In this document: positions 44,203 through 53,660 of the stretch, piece by piece | How positions within the stretch are numbered: the first letter of the stretch is position 1 | How the letters are laid out: each line of letters starts with the position of its first letter | Origin: Arcuatula senhousia | Lineage: Eukaryota; Mollusca; Bivalvia; Mytilida; Mytilidae | Direction of reading: 5' to 3' | Assembly: GCA_963971305.1 (NCBI GenBank) | Contig: OZ020305.1 | Span: forward strand, 1,149,001-1,213,000 | Length of the DNA stretch: 64,000 nt | Notes under the pieces: model-generated | Databases searched by the model: none | Seen by the model: the letters and a program-made list of their open reading frames with translations, nothing else | Told to the model about the DNA's origin: nothing | Program-made: the position numbers and the translations under genes

Positions 44203-44935
44203 CAACAGTATGATAAAGCTTTACTGTACAACACGAGCATTTACGGTGTATGAATGCCTTTAGAAACAACGATAATGTGTAGTTATATGAAATTAGATCA
44301 TCGGTAGAAATCAAGGACTCATCTGTAGAAAACATAGTAAAGAACATACCTTATCGGTAGAAAACCAGGACATATCAAATTTCTTAAACCTGTTAGTTAT
44401 ATGAAACAGCAAATGGCTCTTTTACAAATAAACGATCATTTATTGCATATTCTCTCATAGGATGTATTCAAATGTTAAAAATAAGCGTTATTTTTCATAT
44501 TTCTAAAAAAACAATCGGTAGAAAACAAGGATCATCGGTAGAAAACATGCAGAAAAATCGGTAGAAAACATGTTGTCGCAGGACAAGTATAACGACCGTG
44601 ATGTCGTGAACAACTACTGTATTAAGCCGTATAGTTTGGATAAGTAGAAACATTCATGAGGCAAAACACCGCTTACTCTATGCTAAAGGAATATACCAAA
44701 CAAAACAAAAAAAAACCTTTCATTTGACATGACATGACATAAGATATATAATCTAAACAAAATATCGAGAAAATTAAAATCGATTTCGAAAATGTCATGT
44801 TCCGTCCGAATATGTATTCTCTGGTTATTACTTGATTTTACGTGTTCATCTCAAATCTTTCTTTATTCATTCCCAAAATCCACAGAACAAATACTATTAA
44901 GCAAAACGTACAGACCTATTTTGAGCAGATTAATA

Positions 44936-47900
44936 TGGGACGCAGTCCCACATATGTAGAAATTTCCAAAAGTTAATGGTTTGTAATTTTTTCGAAACGG
45001 ATGTGCCGAGTGCACGCAAGCGCACTATGCACAAATTTCTATGGGGCATGAAATTCGATGTCTTTTTTTGGAATAAATTTTAAAATTGACAGATTTAATA
45101 ACTCCAGTTAAATTTCTTTTAAAAATATACAGGGGAATACGGATGGAAAGTAAACTCTCTAAATATATTTTTCAAAGAAACTCTCGTTGTCAAAGAGATG
45201 AAATGATCTCGCCAAGTTCACGCGATAATTGTCATTGTACACAGGTGCGTTGGGAACAATCGTGATCACTGTATGGAAAGAGCGAAAGGGAAAAACGGTT
45301 GATTTCTGTGCCCCGGTGTAGTTTACTCCTGTGTCATTGTTGTATTGTGGGTAAAACAGACGATTGTAAACATCAGGAAGACGAAAATATGTCATTAAGG
45401 TAGAAAAATAGATATACTAGTGTTGTTAAGGTTCATTTGTAGTTTCTTACTTGTCACTCTATTGTTTTTTAACAAGTTTTAAATCAATAGATAAATAATG
45501 TAAGAAATATCGCAATGAAAAAACAAAAAGTTAAAATGTTGAAAATCGCATAATTCTTTGGTACATCTGTAAGCAATTAGTAAGTGTTAATATTCTTTAT
45601 AATATTTTAGAACATATTCTACTGTCGAAGATTAGAAATTGTCCTCTCAAATGATTTTACAGCTGTGTTTAACTTATGAGGCGAATGTTTATTGTGTGCC
45701 CTGCTGCTGTTAAGTTCTGTGCACGCTGTAGTTTATTTGAGAGCAGTTTCTAGAGTAGCGAAAGTTTATTTATGTGTTCTGATAAAACTTATCAGAATAG
45801 AAAAAGCCTTTAATTTATAGAAAAACTCATTTCTAAGTAGCAGTTTGCGTTTTTAATCTTAATTTGATGAAATATCTTATAAAAGGCTAACAAAAAACCT
45901 ACAATAAGTAACTGATTTGTTGTTTTGTAAACACTCAATAAAAAGGGTTGAAGAAATGCTGTCGTTTATTTCCGAGTTCACGAATGTTGATTTCTGTGCA
46001 GCAAAAAATGTTGTAGTTGATTTCTGTGCTATTTACTTTTATTATAATAAATTTTTATTGTTTGATGTCATAACATGAATGTGCTTTAATTACGGGCTAA
46101 AGGCACTAATGAATTTTTTTTTTTCAATTTCAGAAAAATAATATGGATAAATTAAAATGCGAATATTGTGATTTTTTTCTGGCATATTCAACGACACAAT
46201 TTTGCATTTTGTCCATAACCATCCCAAGGAAAAGTAAATATCAAAATTAGAGTGGATGAGAAAAAGAACAAGTTTTAACATTTAAAATTTGATTTGAGAC
46301 TTGAATGGAAAAAGCATTGTACCAGTCTGAGATGAATAAAAAACTTACAATAACCGTTGTTGACTTTGATGATGTTTTGGAACCCTCATTGTCTATTGAA
46401 GTTGGGTATAAAACTGTAAGTTTTATTGTTCGGAAATGTTATTTTGAAATGTAATCATAAACAAACCGAATACTGTATAACAGACAATTATCGAGACAGT
46501 TTTATTTTGCGATTTTCGCACTGACATTGCTGTATCTAAATTGAAAAAATACACGGCGCGATATGTGTCCTCCATTTTAGTCTATAAAATGGACAATACG
46601 ATTACTGTGTAAATTTAAGACTGTGTTAACTAAAACTCAGTAGTCAGGAAAAGCAAAGACGACCGGTGCGGAAAAAAGTCCCAGGTTTACAGCCTACAAA
46701 AATAACTCAATACATACTATTCTATTCTATTCTGTATAGATATAGATTTTATCACCAATCAATTTTGTCGTGCTTTGTTTAAAAGAGCTTTATATATTAT
46801 TTTTGTAATTTATAGAATAAGTAAAACATTATAATAGATGGTTTAGACAGGAATTGTAAATGAACACTTGTTTTAAAATTATCCTGGGGCCGTGTTAACG
46901 AAGGTGTCCTAGGATTATGACATGTCTAAGGATGGTCTTTGGGCATGTCTCGGTCCTAAGTCGTGTTATTGAAGGCATCCTAAAAATGGCATGTCCTAAA
47001 TTTGGTCCGTAATTAAGGTTGTAAAAATTGTTGTCCTAGGACCATCCTTGTGACTTTGAATTTAAAAAAAAGTGTCTGAAATAGGTTTTATCCCCTTGAA
47101 TTAGGGTTGTATGTGGCCCAACTCTCATTTTTGATATTGTACTTTCTACATTTAGCAAACTAAGATATTTTTGCCATTGATTAAATTTTCCCAATAGTGA
47201 CCCATATATTGGCGTTTTACCAGTTACATTTTGACGATATTCTAATATATATAGTACTAGACTTTTGAAATTAACAGTTAACAGTTCATGTGGATATTTG
47301 CTTCCCAAACCTAGGGATTTACTTTTGGTATTAGTGATAAGTGCAACGCACAGAACAAAAATGAATGAAGAAATGCAATGATATTGCAATACATTATTTT
47401 TATTCTCTAAAAAAAAAAAATCAAAGGCAATGCAATAAAAATGCTTAAATCTATTTTGCATTTGAAAATGTAAAACAAAAAACTTTAAGTTTTTTTTCAA
47501 ACGCCTTCACATCGGTGTAAATGCATGACATATGGCTATTCAGGATTATCTTAAATTCATATAAGGATGGTCCTATTTAAGGTTATCCTAAGATGGTTTC
47601 GTTTAACATTCTTGGACGCGTCTAAGGATGATCCTTTCTACATCCCATTTTAAGTCATAAGACATTGTTTAGGATACAGCTTAGGACAGCTTCATTAACC
47701 TGTCTCCTGGTTTAGAATTAGAACTAAAGTTATATTTCCATTATTTGATCTGATTTTCTATGGCCAAGTATTTATAACTCAGAACGAAACATTCGCAACC
47801 ACACAAATAAACTTCCGCCGGCTCTGAAATATACATTCGCATGTAGAAAATCAGCACAGAAATATACATTCGCGGTGCAAATTTTAACACCTACTCTTAT

Positions 47901-48870
47901 TTCATCGATCTGTCTTGAACCTTTGCATAATAAAACTTTATTTATCAACAATAGAGTTCTATATATACTTAAATACACGATGAACAGTTTTTGTTCACTT
48001 TAATTTCATCTGCAAGTGTTTTTTTTATGTAATTTTTCCAAAAAAACGTGTTTTATTTATAAATTGATGACTTTTTGTGATCAAAATAGCTTATGACATA
48101 AAAATGCAAGTAAAACTTGAATAAACTAAATCGTTACTATCTAATGTTGAAATCACCGACAATGCAGGATATGTAATTATTCAATAATTAAGTAAAAAGG
48201 CAGAAAAACAGACGACTTCATTTTGAGCACATCAATAAACTACATCGGGGCACAGAAATCAACCGTTTTTCCCTTTCGCTCTTTCCATACAGTGGTGATC
48301 ATTACTAGTTATACCACTATGTCATAAAATGTAACGAGATACCCTGCATTAATCATGCTTTATAAATTCCTGAAAGACCCCCCTCATTAATTATCATAAA
48401 CTTTCATTTAGCACCCTCTACAGTCCCGTGGTATAAATCAGTTATCCCCCATCGGGCATCCGCCCTCAGGGGAATAACTAACACTTATTCAACCAGAAAA
48501 CTGAATTTAATCTCCAAATTCCTGATAGAAACAAGTCGGCATTTTCTGCAGGTTTTTATATCAATATTCTGCAACCAATACTTCTAAAAAGATATATTGG
48601 TATACAGATATTATCCAAAACCTGGCAGAAAAAAAAATGGTTGCTTTGTTTATACTTCTGGAGCGCGAAATACATTGACCGGGAAATGACGTCATGGATA
48701 ACGTACACCAAAAAAAGATTATTTCGTCCCGTCAAAGTCATCCTATTATATTTTGACACTATTTTAGAATGTTACAAATATTTGTAATTTGCACAAATAA
48801 TTCGATATTTATAATTATTAGTTATTGATCAATGACATTTTTGACAACTATTTTCTAAAGCTGCGTCCCA
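44936..48870. mobile_element. Possible large inverted-repeat element
   Basis: TGGGACGCAG at 44936-44945 is mirrored by CTGCGTCCCA at 48861-48870. Further in, a 62-bp arm (45263-45325, with ggaaagagcgaaagggaaaa and gatttctgtgcccc) is mirrored at 48236-48300. The motif GATTTCTGTGC recurs at about 45988 and 46018, and its reverse complement at about 47850. No transposase is visible and the flanks show no clear target duplication. The inner arms are secure; the outer boundary is tentative. Confidence 0.45.
46883..47710. mobile_element. MITE rich in GTCCTAGGAC-type motifs
   Basis: The left end cctggggccgtgttaacgaa then ggtgtcctagga faces gacagcttcattaacctgtc at the right, giving imperfect inverted ends. 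Short GTCCTA/TAGGAC motifs occur throughout the outer 150 bp at each side. Flanks ttttaaaattat and tttagaattag may be a degenerate target duplication. The 154-codon reverse frame inside has no recognisable domain. Confidence 0.5.
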
Positions 48871-49164
48871 TTTTAGGTTGCACCTATTATCGTATTAAAA
48901 ACATTAAAAACCTATAAAAAAAACAAAAAACATGTAAACAAAATTATAAAACTTCATCGGTTTTTCTTTCGTTAGCTTAAGTAGACTTTATAATTATGTC
49001 AAATAAGTTATTTTTCAACTAAAAGTACCTTTAGTTTTATCAAATGTTTAATTCTTGAACAATAAAAACATGACGGTATTATGCACAGAAACGATTAAAA
49101 AAATGTTTGTAAAAGAAATAAAGTTTAATGACCAGATGTTTTAAAATATTATATTCTGATAAGG
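48871..49164. other. Noncoding intron sequence
   Basis: AT-rich sequence, nothing recognised. Confidence 0.35.
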
Positions 49165-49390
49165 TTCCCTAAGGTTCTTCCTACCCCAGACATAGGTTGA
49201 TCATCTTAGTAATAATTTGGTTCCCCATTTTGGTAATTTTGGTTTTATTGTTTTATGCTCTTCATAATCATATAGTGTTTGGCATTTTCAATATTTTTGG
49301 TAGAGCGCCTCTGATGAGTCTTGAATAGACGAAACGCGCGTCAGGCGTAACAAATTTTATTGTCTGGAACTTTGTTGTCATTTTTAATTC
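49165..49390 (+). repeat. SINE-like S1 copy
   Basis: From cctaccccagacataggttg, through gagcgcctctgatgagtctt and the core gacgaaacgcgcgtcaggcg (near 49329), to gaactttgttgtcatttt. The head is missing. Confidence 0.7.
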
Positions 49391-49868
49391 TACCTATATA
49401 TATAGTATATATTTCATAATTATGCATGGGCAAATTATATTAACGTTGAATAAATGTCTAGCACGATTTACTTAAATTTAACCTTAATTAACCAGTTACT
49501 GTAACTTTTTAATTTCTAACGTTAATTTAACCTTAACAAAATAGCATGTGTAGTGCGTCCTATGTAAAAACTTTCTGATCATTCGAATCATTGAATACGA
49601 GCCGTTAGTTTTATTTAAATTTGTCTATGATTTTTTTTATTTAAAGACATAGAACCTATCAATTTTGCAATATTTTTACATTGAACAAAAAGTACATATA
49701 TTAAAAATATAACTTTTAAAACTAACATTTACCGACATAAAAACTCAATTTTTGCAGCTTTATATAAAATTATCTTATTTTAATTCTTCGCGTTGATTAA
49801 TTATTGTCCAGCATAAATATTTACTTTTGGTAAAGTAAAACCGTTATTCACATGACCTTTAAATGGGT

Positions 49869-50091
49869 ACCGGTAAACTGAGAAACAAAATGAAACCAAA
49901 CGAGACGAAAAGAAAATGAAATCGGTAAATTAAAAAAATCGATTCAGTTTTCTTTTTTTACAGATTTGGCTCGATTTCGTTTCCATTCTTTACAGATTTC
50001 GGTTGCTTACTTTACTGTTTTCGCTATCTTCATAACCGATTTGGTTTTCGTTCCGTTTCGTTTGGTTTCTTTTCGTTTCTCAGTTTACCGC
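49869..50091. mobile_element. Small foldback element
   Basis: cggtaaactgagaaac with accaaacgagacgaaaag (49870-49927) is mirrored by cttttcgtttctcagtttac with gttccgtttcgtttggtttc (50040-50090). About 220 bp in all. It abuts a degenerate R1 tail at 50090-50280. Confidence 0.55.
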
Positions 50092-50280
50092 CACGCAAGT
50101 CGAGTTCATTCTCGTTACGACGAGTTCGCTTTGTTGATTTTTGTTCGGTCGATGTGTGTTAATTGTGTTTTTTTATTTGTGCTGTTCTCGTTCGTGTTTA
50201 CTGGTTTTTGTTGCCATCTTGAACTTTTGACACATGAATGGCACATTGCTGCCCCCTATTTGCTTCTTAGAATGAAAAGA
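50090..50280 (+). repeat. Degenerate R1 tail
   Basis: cgagttcattctcgttacga, ttgatttttgttcggtcgat and gttctcgttcgtgtttactg follow the order of R1. The open frame across this segment is not a gene. Confidence 0.5.
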
Positions 50281-51049
50281 AAACAGATAACATTGCAATC
50301 ATTTTTTGTAGATCTCAATAAATTTAATCTCAGTTCTGCGACGTTAACTTTTCATTTACCACTTATAGCCATCAAGAAAAGGTTCAATAACTGTTAAAAA
50401 ATTGTCAATTTTGATCAAGGGGAAATAACTACTATAAGGATTCGTCCGAAAACGTCGACTCTGCCAGTAGTTTTGTGTTTTATTTTCTTAAAAAGGAATA
50501 TTGTTTTTTACCTTTATACGAGCCATTTAACCTATAAAGTGTCATCCGACTTCTTCACCCCAAAGTAGTATAGAGGGACCGATCATTTATCATTTCTCGG
50601 GTGGTGCAGGGTGGTGCGGGCTTTTGCGCAGGCGTATGACTGACGCATAAAACAAAGCAAGCGACTAACATTTCTTTGTAAGTGAGATAAAACAACAAAT
50701 GCAGAACAGAAAAAAAACTATTAAAATAAAAAAAAATCGAAATTCATAGTTTTACTGTAAGCGTCGAAAAATATTTTTTTTAAATAAATTGCTTCAATTT
50801 TGTCTCCCCTCCCCTATTTTCAGAGTGGAGATGTGCTTTGTTTTTTCTGCACAATCGGCTGAAACTACTCTTTTTATTTTTTGTATGATTTTTTTTCGAT
50901 AGTAAAAACTTTACTTGTAAATTTTCCTGACACAAATAAAGGCAATAACAAAAATTATATACTCGAATGGCGGAGATTCATAACTTAAAACCAAATAATC
51001 GACATGCTAAATTTTCTAATCGACAATATATTTGTTCAGTTTGTTAAAC
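50281..51049. other. Noncoding intron sequence
   Basis: Nothing recognised beyond homopolymer-rich AT sequence. Confidence 0.35.
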
Positions 51050-51054
51050 ATGTT

Positions 51055-51375
51055 TTTTCAGCAAACACTAGGGATTCCGATGGGCGCTAATTATGCACCT
51101 TTGCTTGCTGATTTGTTTTTTCATACATATGACGCAGACTTTGTACAATCTGTTCTAGACAAAAATTTCTAGTCGTAGACTGGCTCTATATTTTAATTTC
51201 ACTTTCCGATACATTGATGATGTCCTTTCGCTGAACAATTCTTGATTTGGTGATGTTATGTTGCTTCTCGGTTGCTGTGATCACTCAAGAAACTGTATGG
51301 TACTCATAGACAAGTATGGGATTTCTGTCACTCAGATGAGTGCAGATGTTAGTTTGCCATAGGATTCTTTTTTGT
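51055..51375 (+). pseudogene. Reverse-transcriptase remnant with internal deletion
   Basis: The reading GIPMGANYAPLLADLFFHTYDADFVQSVL is split by a frameshift. Then LALYFNFTFRYIDDVLSLNNS follows near 51180-51245. The copy jumps at about 51250 to the end region (ctcggttgctgtgatcactc, matching the SLKKFYG part). About 250 bp between are missing. Confidence 0.65.
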
Positions 51376-51910
51376 CATACTTTACCACAATGATGACGTC
51401 AATAATTAAAATATGCCCGAAGTCGTAATTCATAAAAAAAAATTATTTATATTTGAAAAATCTCATAGCTGGGAGTACTTAAAATAATTATATTAATACA
51501 ATAATTGTGCATATCATTTTTTTTTTATGAAAACTGACAAAATAGGAAACTAATTTTGCACTCCGTGTTATTGGGCACGGATTTCTGACTAGCTTATACG
51601 TCTTCCGGTTAAAAACATCATTCTCAGTCAACTCAGTCAACTTATAAATGATCTCTGAGATGGGGATGGCGCTGGACATTTTTGTCATCCTATCTTAATT
51701 CTAGGATTTTTTTAACTTTAACATGCAACATAAAATTTCAACCGAAACCACCATCCTGCCTTTTTTTTCATTCAAAGCATTGCCCTGTGTTTTTATTTCC
51801 TGATTTCTGGCATTCTACTTTTTTATTTCAAATTTCAACAAAGCCCTCCACCTTAAAATCCGTTTGTGTTGACTGATATTGTGTTGTCCTTGTCCTGTCG
51901 GATTTTGACA

Positions 51911-51938
51911 TTAGGGTTAGGGTTAGGGTTAGGGTTAG
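51911..51938 (+). repeat. Interstitial telomeric repeat (TTAGGG x4.7)
   Basis: Four exact TTAGGG units plus TTAG, 65 bp upstream of the acceptor of 7TM exon B. The sequence to its left is R1-like (tgtccttgtcctgtcggatt). The sequence to its right (aatgtccaattttt) is where homology to the other 7TM segment begins. Confidence 0.95.
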
Positions 51939-52003
51939 AATGTCCAATTTTTTTTTACTTCTTGCATGTCAGTAGTTCTGGTAATTGGATCTTTATATTT
52001 CAG

Positions 52004-53395
52004 ATGGAAGACCAAGGACTGTGCCAACACTTGGAAACATACATCAACACCGATATCTGGGTAGATCCGTTTTACATTACGTCGTCGCATCCGTTGACGG
52101 GTAACGATTATATCATGGTGAGCCAAGTCCTATTCTGGTCCTTTCAAGTGGAGGACATTACAGAGGTGAACGAAGGTGTCTTTCACGTCAATGAAAACGG
52201 CACAAAAATATACATTGAAAGCTTAAATCTCAAACTCACGAAACGAATTTTCCGGAGTCAGCTTGATGGCTTTAAGAAAAATTTCAATGACATCACTTGG
52301 AACGCCGACTTTATTGATGCGATCAACGGTTATTACGCGCGTTTGACAAAAACCTACGAACACGAGGAGCCTTTTGATAAATTTAGATCTACAACATCAA
52401 GGAACAAAGGTAATATGTATTTTGTCCGTGGGATATTTGGAAAAGCCCTCCCAGACAGAAACAGCATGTGTTCCGACATGAAAGTAGGTATTCTAAGGAA
52501 TATTTCATATGGTGTTGAAGTGAGGATGGATAATTGTACGCCTATAGCCAGCAGGTATAGAACAGAGCCAAACGCGGACGATGACATTACTGTAGAAACA
52601 ATACTAACTTATGTTTTCTTTTCTGTATCCTCCATCGCTCTAGGAGTTCTCATCTACTATAACTATAAGTTTGAAATTGTTTCGGGAACAGCCGGTAACA
52701 ATCTGAACAATTTGTCAGTTTCGATGTTTCTAGCTAATGTGGTTTTCGTTGTTGGTGTTGGTTTCAATGATATTGTTGAGATCTGTTACAGTATAAGCAT
52801 ACTGCTACACTATCTTTGGCTCTCAGTCTTCTCCTTTATGACAATTGCTGTTATTTCAATCGGAATCAACCTAACCAGGCTATCGGCTCCTAGACCTCCT
52901 CCATCACCCGCCAATAAACGCTTTCTTACATTTGTCGGTCTACTGGTTCCTTTAGTGTTTGTTATACCAGCCATAGTTCTTGATAGAGTAGGACCAGAAG
53001 AATTCTCCCCGGGTTACCAGACGATGGTTTGCTTTCCTGACGAATTTCCGGGAAATCTTATTTTCTTCACCGGCCCAATCATGTTGTCCTTGTTGTTAAA
53101 CTTGATAAGTCTGATCATAATTCTTGTTTGGGCCTACAAAATCCACATCGAGATCAGCATGGCGTCCAAACGATCTGGCTTGACCAATGGGAAGATTTTC
53201 ATGAGAATCACGTGTCTATCAAACCTCTTCTGGGTGACTGGTATCTTTGGTTCTTACTTTGATGTCACTTGGCTGCGCTATGTCTTTACTTACCTCTGTG
53301 GGCTTCACGGATTCTTTATCGCAGTGGCTAGTCTATCGACTACTAAGGCAAAACAAGCGATTAGGAAGGGTACGTCAGTCACTGATCAGTCATAA
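52004..53395 (+). CDS. 7TM exon B: juxtamembrane ectodomain plus secretin/Methuselah-like seven-helix domain
   Basis: Codes for 463 residues plus stop; the acceptor tctttatatttcag ends at 52003, phase 0. Layout, cysteines and helices match exon A, with 31 substitutions by my alignment and a five-residue deletion in the tail (LTKST missing). About 21 of the substitutions fall in the first 205 residues. The seven-helix part differs at roughly ten positions, several in the loop after TM3 (PSPANKR against PSSTNKH) and after TM5 (KIHIEI against KMHTEV). It would be joined to exon 1 copy 3. No GAIN/GPS motif is visible. Same predicted role: plasma-membrane G-protein-coupled receptor with a somatomedin-B-like ectodomain, ligand unknown. 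Confidence 0.88.
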   Translation: MEDQGLCQHLETYINTDIWVDPFYITSSHPLTGNDYIMVSQVLFWSFQVEDITEVNEGVFHVNENGTKIYIESLNLKLTKRIFRSQLDGFKKNFNDITWNADFIDAINGYYARLTKTYEHEEPFDKFRSTTSRNKGNMYFVRGIFGKALPDRNSMCSDMKVGILRNISYGVEVRMDNCTPIASRYRTEPNADDDITVETILTYVFFSVSSIALGVLIYYNYKFEIVSGTAGNNLNNLSVSMFLANVVFVVGVGFNDIVEICYSISILLHYLWLSVFSFMTIAVISIGINLTRLSAPRPPPSPANKRFLTFVGLLVPLVFVIPAIVLDRVGPEEFSPGYQTMVCFPDEFPGNLIFFTGPIMLSLLLNLISLIIILVWAYKIHIEISMASKRSGLTNGKIFMRITCLSNLFWVTGIFGSYFDVTWLRYVFTYLCGLHGFFIAVASLSTTKAKQAIRKGTSVTDQS

Positions 53396-53660
53396 ATCAG
53401 GTTGTCCAAGCAAATAAATTCAAGACGACCTTTTTGATTTCAATGCTTTTTTATCTGAAAATATTCTAAATCTAATTTTTGAGGAAAATAATATTTTGGC
53501 AGCACAGGTTTAGAAAAAAAACAGTCTAATGAAGGTCCTTTGCTATATGAAAAAAATATGATAACAATAATTAAAATAATTTGTCATGACGCGTTAAAAA
53601 GATCACTATTTTTATCTCAAACATCTAGAGAGAAATCATCTGACCACAACAAATTATCAA
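53396..53660 (+). other. 3' flank of 7TM exon B
   Basis: Alignable with 34081-34350 (for example gcagcacaggtttagaaaaa), but far less conserved than the coding exon. Confidence 0.55.

Larger units (their letters stand above)
42381..44600. mobile_element. Foldback DNA transposon, Transib-like ends, 5-bp target duplication
   Basis: The ends are exact inverted repeats for 44 bp, beginning CACGGTCGTTATACTTGTCC. They are flanked by ATGTC at 42376-42380 and 44601-44605. Behind the ends the motif TTTTCTACCGATG recurs (about 42411, 42436, 42820) and its reverse complement recurs near the right end (about 44300, 44340, 44513, 44533, 44558). There is no transposase, so it is non-autonomous. A CAC start with a 5-bp duplication is the pattern of Transib elements; that family call is inference. 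The interior holds a second and a third element. Confidence 0.75.

Noticed and set aside
45159..45395. 78-codon reverse-strand frame
   Set aside because: It reads plausibly but overlaps one arm of a large inverted repeat and has no splice context.
47036..47500. 154-codon reverse-strand frame
   Set aside because: Lies inside a MITE, composition is AT-driven, no recognisable domain.
49966..50397. 143-codon + strand frame
   Set aside because: Spans a foldback arm and a degenerate R1 tail.
51866..52003. Open frame upstream of 7TM exon B (LGLGLGLGL stretch)
   Set aside because: This is translation of the telomeric repeat and intron. The tctttatatttcag acceptor and homology to exon A place the exon start at 52004.
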